From Anaerolinea thermophila (GTDB lineage Bacteria; Chloroflexota; Anaerolineae; Anaerolineales; Villigracilaceae), in assembly GCA_022729775.1 (NCBI GenBank), contig DZBA01000124.1, positions 1-8,889 on the forward strand: a DNA stretch of 8,889 nt, in the 5' to 3' direction. Each line of letters begins with the position of its first letter. Positions within the stretch are counted from its first letter, which is position 1. This document shows, in pieces, positions 1-5,108 of the stretch. The position numbers and the translations under genes are program-made. The notes under the pieces are model-generated. The model was not told the DNA's origin. It did not search any database and saw nothing but the letters and a program-made list of their open reading frames with translations.

Positions 1-17
1 ATGTCGAAAGCAAGGTG

Positions 18-23
18 TATAAT
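18..23 (+). promoter_or_regulatory. Probable -10 box of the vapBC promoter
   Basis: A perfect TATAAT lies 25 bases before the vapB start. It would place the transcription start near base 30 and give a short leader that carries the GGAGG ribosome site at 39-43. The matching -35 element would fall before the window, so the promoter cannot be fully judged. VapBC-type operons are usually autorepressed at this position, but no clear operator palindrome is visible in the 48 bases available. Confidence 0.45.
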
Positions 24-48
24 TCTCAAATTGAAATTGGAGGTTCCC

Positions 49-294
49 ATGCTCGCGCAACAAAAGACAAAAGATTTTATTCTTCACCAAATCGAAAACC
101 TATCCCAAGATAGGTTGGCGGAAATTGCCCAATTTATAGAATTTTTACAGTTCCGCGAAAAAACATCTATTCGAGAAGCCATACCCGGCAAACACGTCGC
201 ATTTGGAATTTGGGCTGATTACCCTGAAGCGCAAGACCCCGCAACATTTGCCTTGTCGCTTCGGCGAAAGATCGAAAGGAGAATGGATGGCTGA
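49..294 (+). CDS. VapB-type antitoxin (DUF2281-like), 81 aa
   Basis: Probable antitoxin that neutralises the PIN-domain toxin encoded next to it. I chose ATG 49 because GGAGG at 39-43 sits five bases before it. An in-frame ATG at base 1 has no visible ribosome site and would add an unusual 16-residue leader. The N-terminal half (about residues 5-37) is a helical segment with the IENLSQDRLAEIAQFIEFLQ pattern typical of DUF2281/VapB-like antitoxins. The C-terminal half (about residues 52-78) has the GIWAD...DPATFALSLRRKIERR pattern that in such families wraps around the toxin. No ribbon-helix-helix or AbrB fold can be read confidently, so the DNA-binding mode is open. The gene overlaps vapC by 8 bases, the tight coupling usual for toxin-antitoxin pairs. 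The antitoxin role is inferred from pattern and context. Confidence 0.78.
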   Translation: MLAQQKTKDFILHQIENLSQDRLAEIAQFIEFLQFREKTSIREAIPGKHVAFGIWADYPEAQDPATFALSLRRKIERRMDG

Positions 295-676
295 TATCAT
301 TCATTTAGTAGACACATCCATATTTATAGATTATTTTCGCAAGCATGAGCCTGCCAAGAATTGGCTCGATCAGTTTTCACAAGGTAGTTTAGCTTATTCA
401 GTGGTCACTGCTGCGGAATTATTAGCAGGATGTCGCAACAAACGCGAGCATGAATTAATTGAAAAAGAACTTGCACTTTATCCAATGATCTATGTCACCA
501 CTACAATTTCTTCAACTGCATGGGAGTGGTATCGCGAGTTCTATTTGAGTCACAATGTTGGTTTTCTTGATTGTTTAATTGGCGCTACAGCCTACCACCA
601 TGGACTTACCATTTGTACATTGAATGACAAACATTTTCGACCATTTCCAAACATAAAAGTTGAGCGCCCTTATTAA
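287..676 (+). CDS. vapC: VapC-type PIN-domain toxin, 129 aa
   Basis: Predicted Mg2+-dependent endoribonuclease toxin; family members cleave tRNA or rRNA and stop translation. The start is ATG 287, preceded by AAAGGAG at 275-281 with five bases of spacing. An upstream in-frame ATG at 203 lies deep inside the antitoxin gene and is unlikely. The PIN acidic residues are present: D9 in the VDTS motif at the first strand, E44 in AAELLAG, D95 in FLDCLIGA, and D114 in the TLNDKHF motif near the C-terminus. The length of about 130 residues is normal for VapC and the gene looks intact. It overlaps vapB by 8 bases. The base composition is clearly more AT-rich than the genes to the right: 21 G/C in 60 bases at 301-360, against 37 in 60 at 1561-1620 in mtaB. 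This is consistent with horizontal transfer. The RNA target cannot be told from sequence. Confidence 0.88.
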   Translation: MADIIHLVDTSIFIDYFRKHEPAKNWLDQFSQGSLAYSVVTAAELLAGCRNKREHELIEKELALYPMIYVTTTISSTAWEWYREFYLSHNVGFLDCLIGATAYHHGLTICTLNDKHFRPFPNIKVERPY

Positions 677-687
677 CTCAAGCCACT

Positions 688-706
688 ATGACATTTAGGA
701 TGTCAT
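688..706 (+). repeat. Inverted repeat after vapC
   Basis: ATGACAT at 688-694 and ATGTCAT at 700-706 form a perfect 7-bp stem with a 5-base loop, 11 bases after the vapC stop. There is no following T-tract, so it is at best a weak or factor-dependent terminator, or an mRNA-end stabiliser. It is AT-rich and short, and chance cannot be excluded. Confidence 0.35.
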
Positions 707-734
707 GTTGCACGCTAAGCGTCCCTTCGGTCAC

Positions 735-756
735 AAAAAAAACGCTCCATCAGAGC
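735..756 (-). terminator. Likely intrinsic terminator of mtaB
   Basis: Read on the - strand, GCTC (756-753) and GAGC (747-744) pair around a short loop, and a U·G pair may extend the stem to five. One G later come eight uninterrupted T residues (742-735). It lies about 50 bases past the mtaB stop. The stem is short, so termination may be partial. A second, longer-range pairing of CCCTTCG (723-729) with CGAAGGG (760-766) encloses the same segment and could compete with or reinforce it. Confidence 0.45.
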
Positions 757-807
757 CTGCGAAGGGCTGACATATCGCTCTTTATTATCCAAAGTTAGCA
801 ACTTGGG

Positions 808-2100
808 TTAAACAATCTCGCCCTTCAAACTTTCCCCATCCACTTCATTCAACTTAACCTTATCCATCTCATTCCAACGCGGCGCGGCGGCAATGGCTTT
901 GACGCGCAGATAATTTTCTGTCCAGCCTTCCATTTGCCAACCCCAATCCCCCATCTCACTGGTGGCTTCCCATAACACGGTCAATGTTTTACCGATAAAC
1001 TTCTCGCGGTACGCCTGCGCGGATTCGTCCAATGCGGCGCGCAAAATATGGTTGCGCTGTTTCTTTATTTCCGATTGAACTTGCGCCTTCATCCTTGCCG
1101 CGCCCGTTCCGGGACGCGCTGAGTAAGTGAAAACATGCCCGCCCGCGAAGTTCATTTCCTTAACAAAAGCAAGCGACTCGGCAAATTCATCTTCTGTCTC
1201 GCCGGGGAAGCCGGCAATCACATCCGTTGTGACGGCAACATCGGGGATGCAGGTTCGCGCGGCGCGAATCAAATCACGAAAGGAAGCGGGCGTAATCTTA
1301 CGCGCCATTCGCTTGAGCGTGGATTCACATCCACTTTGCAGGGGAAGATGGAAATGAGGCGCGAGCCGCGCATCTTTCCACAGCAGGAAAAAATCCGCGT
1401 CCAAGTCCCAGGGTTCAAGGGAGGAAAGCCGCAGGCGCGGAACATCCGTCTGGCGCAAAATGTTTTTGACCAATTCGGAAATATGCGAATCGAAGTCCTG
1501 TCCCCACGAGCCAAGATGCACGCCGGTTAATACGATTTCCTTTGCGCCGCCCTCGAGCGCGAAACGAATATCAGAGATGACCTCGGCAAGCGGGCGCGAC
1601 CTTCCCTCTCCGCGCGCAACGGTGGTGACGCAAAACGCGCAGCGATTATCGCAGCCATCCTGCGCTTTGATGAAGGCGCGCGTGCGGTGATGAAGCCCGG
1701 GCAAAGGCGCGCGCGAGATGGGTTCGAGGTCGAAGGAGGGTGGAGGTGTAAGGTTTAAGGTTGAAGGTTGAAGGTGTAAGGTTTGAGAGACGAGGTTATC
1801 TTTTTGACTGTTGGGAACAACCTTCAAGACATTGGGAAGATTTTCCGCTTCTTTGGGTTGAAGCGTTGACCAGCAGCCGGTGGCAATGATTTCCTTAACG
1901 CCCGCGCGCGCAATATTACGGATGACGCGGCGCGAATCGGATGCCGCGTCTGTTGTGACCGCGCAGGTATTCATCACCGCCAAATCAGCCTCATGAGGAG
2001 ATGCGACAATTTCATGTCCCGCCGCGCGAAACTGCCGCGCCATAGATTCGATTTCCGCTTGATTAAGACGGCAGCCAATGGTATCGAGGTAAATTTTCAT
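808..2100 (-). CDS. mtaB: tRNA t6A37 methylthiotransferase, MtaB family, 430 aa
   Basis: Radical-SAM enzyme predicted to add a methylthio group at C2 of t6A37 in tRNAs that read ANN codons, giving ms2t6A. The N-terminal UPF0004/MTTase domain (about 1-97) has its three cluster cysteines: C10 in GCRLNQAE, C46 in NTCAVT, C76 in TGCWS. The radical-SAM domain carries C150, C154 and C157 in DGCDNRCAFC, then the LTGVHLGSWG, LSSLEPWD, LPLQSGC and IAGFPGETEDEF motifs. From about residue 365 comes a TRAM-like tRNA-binding tail. GCRLNQAE and GVHLG point to MtaB over MiaB or RimO. The length is normal. The oddity is the linker at about 105-119, which is encoded by six tandem heptamers (1745-1786). The start fits the conserved MKIYLDTIGC opening, although no ribosome-binding site is obvious. 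The upstream neighbour is a lipoprotein gene on the same strand 64 bases away. A functional link between them is not evident. Confidence 0.93.
   Translation of the reverse strand: MKIYLDTIGCRLNQAEIESMARQFRAAGHEIVASPHEADLAVMNTCAVTTDAASDSRRVIRNIARAGVKEIIATGCWSTLQPKEAENLPNVLKVVPNSQKDNLVSQTLHLQPSTLNLTPPPSFDLEPISRAPLPGLHHRTRAFIKAQDGCDNRCAFCVTTVARGEGRSRPLAEVISDIRFALEGGAKEIVLTGVHLGSWGQDFDSHISELVKNILRQTDVPRLRLSSLEPWDLDADFFLLWKDARLAPHFHLPLQSGCESTLKRMARKITPASFRDLIRAARTCIPDVAVTTDVIAGFPGETEDEFAESLAFVKEMNFAGGHVFTYSARPGTGAARMKAQVQSEIKKQRNHILRAALDESAQAYREKFIGKTLTVLWEATSEMGDWGWQMEGWTENYLRVKAIAAAPRWNEMDKVKLNEVDGESLKGEIV
1745..1786 (-). repeat. Six tandem heptamers inside mtaB
   Basis: On the + strand the units are GGTGTAA, GGTTTAA, GGTTGAA, GGTTGAA, GGTGTAA and GGTTTGA, with no bases between them. 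The block is 42 bases, a multiple of three, so the reading frame is kept. It encodes about residues 105-119 (pattern TLHLQPSTLNLTP), between the MTTase and radical-SAM domains. Gain or loss of one 7-base unit would shift the frame. Confidence 0.9.
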
Positions 2101-2112
2101 AGCGCGTTAGAC

Positions 2113-2166
2113 AACGGACGATAAACGATGCAACAACAAATCATCGTCTACGGTCTATCGTCTGTT
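2113..2166 (-). repeat. Imperfect inverted repeat between lipoprotein gene and mtaB
   Basis: The outer arms 2113-2123 and 2156-2166 pair over 11 positions with one G·T. The inner arms 2125-2130 (ACGATG) and 2142-2147 (CATCGT) add six perfect pairs, leaving an 8-base bulge at 2148-2155. The structure fills almost the whole gap and its right arm runs into the stop codon of the lipoprotein gene (TAA at 2165-2167). The right arm is made of near-repeats of CGTCTA/GGTCTAT/CGTCTGT. It may reduce read-through into mtaB, but it has no T-tract after it on the - strand. Confidence 0.5.
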
Positions 2167-2815
2167 ATGGTTTCAAGACCACAAAGTTATCGAAGATGAC
2201 GTCCACACCGGGTTGGGTAAAACTGCCCGCCAGCAGACCGACATCGCCGGAAGTGAGCGTTGAATCCTGAACGGCGGCAACCTGAAAACCGTTCACATAA
2301 AATGTGAGTTGTTTGCCCGCGCAATCGGCGCGTAGATGATTGACAGCCAAGCCCCTTTTGATATTGACATCCGCCTTCATTTCGTTTTGACCGAGCAGCA
2401 CAGCCTGTCCGCTGAAATAAACGCCAACGCCGTAATAGCCGTCACTGGTGATGAGGAAGAAATAATAATTATTATCGGTAAAACGGCAGAGCAAGCCAAC
2501 GCGATTTTCATCGGGACCGCCGAGTTTGCCGGTATCCACTTCGACGCGGACATCGGCGAAATTTTTGCGCGGGGTCGCCCAAAAATTCGTTTGCAAGGCA
2601 TTGACCAGAATCCGGTATCCGCCCGCGTCATAATCCATAATTCCTTCGCCCGCCATAAAACGGTCGAAGCCGGAGACAGGGCTGGAGAAATCATCCTGAA
2701 AGAGGACGCTGCCCGATGGCGCGGACGAATCCTGCGGGATGGCATCCGCAACGGTGGTGGAACATGCAAGCGCAAAAATCATCAAGAAAGAGAGAAATGC
2801 AAGCAAGCGATTCAT
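2165..2815 (-). CDS. Surface lipoprotein with concanavalin-A/LamG-like domain, 216 aa
   Basis: Probable exported lipoprotein. It has a short hydrophobic signal (residues 4-17) and Cys at 18 in FALAC. The lipobox is slightly atypical, with Ala rather than Leu at -3. The mature part (about 37-214) has the signature of jelly-roll domains of the LamG/DUF1080 (3-keto-disaccharide hydrolase-like) superfamily: VLFQDDFSSPVSGF at the start, alternating beta-strand patterns such as YYFFLITSDGYYGVGVYF, LTFYVNGFQVAAVQD, and a terminal VIFDNFVVLKP. In such proteins the fold often binds glycans or helps adhesion. No catalytic residues can be assigned, so binding or a structural role is the safer guess. Two cysteines (C110, C165) lie within the domain. 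No ribosome-binding site is visible before ATG 2815, but TAAAAT lies seven bases upstream. It may be co-transcribed with mtaB. Confidence 0.75.
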   Translation of the reverse strand: MNRLLAFLSFLMIFALACSTTVADAIPQDSSAPSGSVLFQDDFSSPVSGFDRFMAGEGIMDYDAGGYRILVNALQTNFWATPRKNFADVRVEVDTGKLGGPDENRVGLLCRFTDNNYYFFLITSDGYYGVGVYFSGQAVLLGQNEMKADVNIKRGLAVNHLRADCAGKQLTFYVNGFQVAAVQDSTLTSGDVGLLAGSFTQPGVDVIFDNFVVLKP

Positions 2816-2822
2816 AGGCGTG

Positions 2823-2828
2823 ATTTTA
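2823..2828 (-). promoter_or_regulatory. Possible -10 box close to the lipoprotein start
   Basis: TAAAAT on the - strand ends seven bases before ATG 2815, which would put the transcript start at or next to the start codon. No good -35 is seen at 17 bases. A TTGACA exists at 2837-2832, but it is far too close to pair with this box. This is a weak call, supported mainly by the absence of a ribosome-binding site and by similar spacing at two other genes in the window. Confidence 0.3.
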
Positions 2829-2844
2829 TCATGTCAACAAAGCA

Positions 2845-2872
2845 ATGACAGCCGCCTTTCAGCAGCTGTCAT
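2845..2872 (-). terminator. 12-bp stem with GAAA loop, terminator-like
   Basis: As - strand RNA, the arm 2872-2861 (ATGACAGCTGCT) pairs with 2856-2845 (GGCGGCTGTCAT) over 12 positions, two of them G·U, closing a GAAA tetraloop at 2860-2857. The two G·U positions become A·C mismatches on the + strand, so the structure favours - strand RNA. It is followed by a T-rich run (TGCTTTGTTG, 2844-2835). It is the last of three hairpins after the 2949-3554 gene and its most likely intrinsic terminator. Confidence 0.6.
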
Positions 2873-2886
2873 GATATGGGCAAGGA

Positions 2887-2909
2887 ATCCAGAATCTATG
2901 CTTCTGGAT
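2887..2909 (-). repeat. 8-bp perfect stem-loop (middle of three)
   Basis: ATCCAGAA (2887-2894) and TTCTGGAT (2902-2909) are perfect reverse complements around a 7-base loop. It sits between two other hairpins in the same gap, with only two bases to the next stem at 2912. No T-tract follows it. Confidence 0.55.
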
Positions 2910-2911
2910 AT

Positions 2912-2932
2912 TCCGCAAGTAGAACTTGCGGA
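2912..2932 (-). repeat. 9-bp perfect stem-loop just after the membrane-protein gene
   Basis: TCCGCAAGT (2912-2920) and ACTTGCGGA (2924-2932) form a perfect 9-bp stem with a 3-base loop. It begins 16 bases past the stop of the 2949-3554 gene. There is no T-tract, so it may act as an RNA 3'-end protector or as part of a compound terminator with the two following hairpins. Confidence 0.6.
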
Positions 2933-2948
2933 GTCCGCGAGTTGTCCG

Positions 2949-3554
2949 TTATTCGGGCGCGGTGGTGGTTGTCACTGCGGGCGGTGTGGGCGTGGGAAGC
3001 CCAAGCAGGGTGGCGTATTCTCTTTCATATTGCATTGCGGCGAGGATGGCATTTTGATAATATGGGTCAAGCAATTCATTCAAAGCCTTTTGATCGCCGC
3101 CGGGACCATACACATTCATAAACGCCAAAGCCGTGCCAAACACATCAATCCGCGCGTTCATGTGCGCAACTTGATATGCCTTGAGATTTTCCAAACACGG
3201 CGGGACAATCTGGTCTTCCGCGCTGCGGCGGATGCGCTGTAAATCCTGCACAAGCGGAACGCTGCTATCGCGCAACAATGTGGAAGTTAAAACCTGCGCG
3301 GTATCTTCAAACTCCCGCGTTAACGCATGGACGCGCGCAATCTGCACGGAAATTTCCGCTTTGGAACATGGGTCAGGCGTGGCGGTATCTGGCACAGGCG
3401 TACCAGTTGATTTAACGACAACAACTGTATTTGTAGGTTCGGGCGGGTTGAAAGAACCCAACGAATTGAACACCACCGAAAAGACGAGCATCAAAACCAA
3501 CACAATCACTACTACAATCCAAACAATTTTTTTGGGCGCTGACTCTTGCTTCAT
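2949..3554 (-). CDS. Single-pass membrane protein of unknown function, 201 aa
   Basis: I do not recognise a family. After a short basic N-terminus (KK at 8-9), residues 10-29 form one strongly hydrophobic helix, so the rest is predicted to lie outside the membrane. A Thr/Pro/Val-rich spacer (about 36-62) follows, then a helical domain (about 63-185) with two cysteines, C63 and C120, that could form a disulfide. The chain ends in a short Pro/Thr tail (LPTPTPPAVTTTTAPE). The central part is rich in charged residues and helix formers (VHALTREFEDTAQVL, NAILAAMQYEREYATLLG), suggesting a small helical bundle. The start is well supported: AGGAG lies six bases before ATG 3554. The gene follows the TPR gene on the same strand after 63 bases, so the two may share transcripts. 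The three hairpins after its stop mark the end of the unit. Confidence 0.8.
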   Translation of the reverse strand: MKQESAPKKIVWIVVVIVLVLMLVFSVVFNSLGSFNPPEPTNTVVVVKSTGTPVPDTATPDPCSKAEISVQIARVHALTREFEDTAQVLTSTLLRDSSVPLVQDLQRIRRSAEDQIVPPCLENLKAYQVAHMNARIDVFGTALAFMNVYGPGGDQKALNELLDPYYQNAILAAMQYEREYATLLGLPTPTPPAVTTTTAPE

Positions 3555-3597
3555 ATTATTCTCCTATTAGAGTCTCTCAGTTAAGAAATTTTCAACC

Positions 3598-3603
3598 ATT
3601 GTA
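3598..3603 (-). promoter_or_regulatory. Possible internal -10 box before the membrane-protein gene
   Basis: TACAAT on the - strand lies 15 bases past the TPR stop and would allow separate transcription of the 2949-3554 gene with a leader long enough for its AGGAG site. The hexamer at 17-bp spacing is TTTCCG, a poor -35. An alternative pairing, TTGAAA with TCTAAT 18 bases apart, lies further downstream but would start inside the ribosome-binding site. Confidence 0.22.
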
Positions 3604-3617
3604 CCCCGCAAACGCGC

Positions 3618-5000
3618 TCACGGAAAATATTTTTGCAGCAAAGATTCTGCGCGCGCGCCATCTTCTCCGCCTTTATCCGCAGTGCGGACGTAATCCAATT
3701 CGGCGGCGGCAGCGCCATGATTGCCTTGCGCGAAATACGTCAACGCGAGATGAATCCGCGCGGGATAATATTCCGGAAAACGCGCAATCACATCGCGCAA
3801 AGTTTGCTCCGCGTTTGCGTATCGGTTGGAGGAAAAATAAGACCAGCCCAGCGCGTCCAGCGCAAGCGGGTCGTTTGGCGCAATTTGCACGGCGGTCTTC
3901 GCGGCAGGCAGACCGATTTCCTCCACGTGGATTCCGTTATCCGCGCAAAAGACCGCAAGCAAACGCCAATATTCCGATTCATTGGGCGCGAGCTCCGTTG
4001 CGCGTTGATATGCCGCCAGCGCGGAAATCAAATCGCCATATTTGACATACGCGCCGCCAAGCGAAGCCTGCCATGCTGGATTTTGTGGTTCATATTCCAC
4101 TGCGAGCAAATATTCCGCCAACGCCTGCGGATATTTTTCGGCGCGCGTCCAATATAAGCCGCGCAAGGCGCGAACCGTAGGCGATGTGTGACCCAGTGTT
4201 AAAGCGCGCTCCAATTCCGCGCGACCATCGTCCCCCATTTGCTGTTTCGCTTCGCCCAGCCAAGCCCACGCTTCGGGATTTTTTTCATCGAGCGCGAGGG
4301 CTTTCTCGAATGCGGCGGCGGCGAGTTCCCATTCTTCGATCAAACCCAGCGCGCGCCCAATCGTCACCATTTGGCGGGATGCATCCGGCTGCGTGGCAGA
4401 TAAATTCAGCGCGGCGCGTAAGGTCTGCACAGCAGGGTCTGTTGCGGGGTCGAGGGAAGACGCGAGCATCAATTCAGGCAGGGCAAGTTCGGAATCCAAA
4501 ACGGAAAGCAAAACGCCGAGGCGATAGTGCGCGTACGCGTCGCCAACATCCATCCGGATTTGTTTTTCGAGCGCGTTTTTTTCCTCATCCCATTTTTTTT
4601 CTGAACGATGTAGAAAAGCAAGTCCTTTGTAAAACTGCGGCGTTTGATAAATTTCCGCGCCTTGTTCGAAAGTTTTTTGCGCGTTGGCTATATCGCCGAT
4701 TTGATAATAACAATATGCCAGCGCAAATTGCCCATCGGCAGAAAGTTCCGCGCGGGTGAAATATTCGATGGCGGTGTGAAAATCCTGCCCGTTGCTTGCG
4801 GAAAGTCCCGCCTTCTCCCACAGTTCATTGCGCCAGGGGCGAAGCTGCGCGGCGCGCGCGTAGGATGCCGCCGCCGCGAGATAATCTTCATCCTGCCATG
4901 CGGTCTCTGCCTGCGCGAGCGTAAGATAGGTTACAAAGATGTAGGCGGTCAAAAGGAGAATTGGAACGGCAGCGTATATAAAAATCTTTCGGGTGGACAT
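3618..5000 (-). CDS. Membrane-anchored TPR repeat protein, 460 aa
   Basis: Protein-interaction scaffold made of tetratricopeptide repeats, held by one N-terminal membrane helix (residues 6-26 of MSTRKIFIYAAV...). A possible longer form starting at 5042 adds 14 residues, but a perfect TATAAT lies inside that extension six bases before ATG 5000, so I prefer the shorter start. Repeats run almost end to end, with the usual W/LG...A...F/Y..A...P spacing: about 31-64, 58-90, 91-125, then after a less regular stretch 209-242 (EWELAAAAFEKALALDEKNPEAW), 243-275, 276-309, 310-343 (YGDLISALAAYQRATELAP), 344-377, 378-411 and a last partial unit. No enzymatic domain is present. By analogy it may help assemble envelope or secretion complexes, but no partner is named by context. 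It is divergent from the sensor-kinase gene, with 108 bases between start codons. Confidence 0.85.
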   Translation of the reverse strand: MSTRKIFIYAAVPILLLTAYIFVTYLTLAQAETAWQDEDYLAAAASYARAAQLRPWRNELWEKAGLSASNGQDFHTAIEYFTRAELSADGQFALAYCYYQIGDIANAQKTFEQGAEIYQTPQFYKGLAFLHRSEKKWDEEKNALEKQIRMDVGDAYAHYRLGVLLSVLDSELALPELMLASSLDPATDPAVQTLRAALNLSATQPDASRQMVTIGRALGLIEEWELAAAAFEKALALDEKNPEAWAWLGEAKQQMGDDGRAELERALTLGHTSPTVRALRGLYWTRAEKYPQALAEYLLAVEYEPQNPAWQASLGGAYVKYGDLISALAAYQRATELAPNESEYWRLLAVFCADNGIHVEEIGLPAAKTAVQIAPNDPLALDALGWSYFSSNRYANAEQTLRDVIARFPEYYPARIHLALTYFAQGNHGAAAAELDYVRTADKGGEDGARAESLLQKYFP

Positions 5001-5006
5001 CTTTCC

Positions 5007-5012
5007 ATTATA
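5007..5012 (-). promoter_or_regulatory. -10 box of the TPR gene, leaderless spacing
   Basis: A perfect TATAAT on the - strand ends six bases before ATG 5000, so transcription would begin at or within a base or two of the start codon. The 17-bp upstream hexamer is TATCTT, a poor -35. GGAAAG directly abuts the ATG and is too close for a normal ribosome site. Confidence 0.45.
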
Positions 5013-5094
5013 CGGGGATTTGCGCCAGCAAGATAACGCCAAAGTTGAAATGAATTTGCCCGGCTATTCATCACATATTTTTTTGAAGTAGCAT

Positions 5095-5100
5095 TATAAT
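5095..5100 (+). promoter_or_regulatory. -10 box of the sensor-kinase operon, near-leaderless spacing
   Basis: A perfect TATAAT ends eight bases before ATG 5109, predicting a leader of zero to two bases. The -35 region at usual spacing (about CACATA) is weak and AT-rich. An ATG at 5102 is out of frame and runs into a stop at once. With the box at 5007-5012 on the other strand, this gap is a divergent promoter region. Confidence 0.45.
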
Positions 5101-5108
5101 CATGGAAA

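Noticed and set aside
1..48. In-frame ATG at base 1 as the vapB start
   Set aside because: No ribosome site can be seen before it, it would precede the TATAAT box at 18-23, and ATG 49 has GGAGG at good spacing.
203..286. Upstream ATG 203 as the vapC start
   Set aside because: It would overlap most of the antitoxin gene's end, while ATG 287 has a strong ribosome site and begins right at the PIN domain.
789..806. Small bulged hairpin just after the mtaB stop
   Set aside because: The stem is AT-rich with a bulge and no T-tract follows; the hairpin plus T8 at 735-756 is the better terminator.
2832..2837. TTGACA on the - strand as a -35 box for the lipoprotein gene
   Set aside because: A -10 at 16-18 bp would fall within the coding sequence after the start codon, with no matching hexamer there.
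2336..2848. 170-codon + strand reading frame
   Set aside because: It lies antisense to the lipoprotein gene, has no domain pattern, and the opposite strand has a clear signal peptide and fold signature.
3633..4157. 174-codon + strand reading frame
   Set aside because: Antisense to the TPR gene; the repeat periodicity on the - strand decides the coding strand.
5001..5042. Longer TPR protein starting at 5042
   Set aside because: The extra 14 residues contain the likely -10 box and add polar sequence before a normal membrane anchor.
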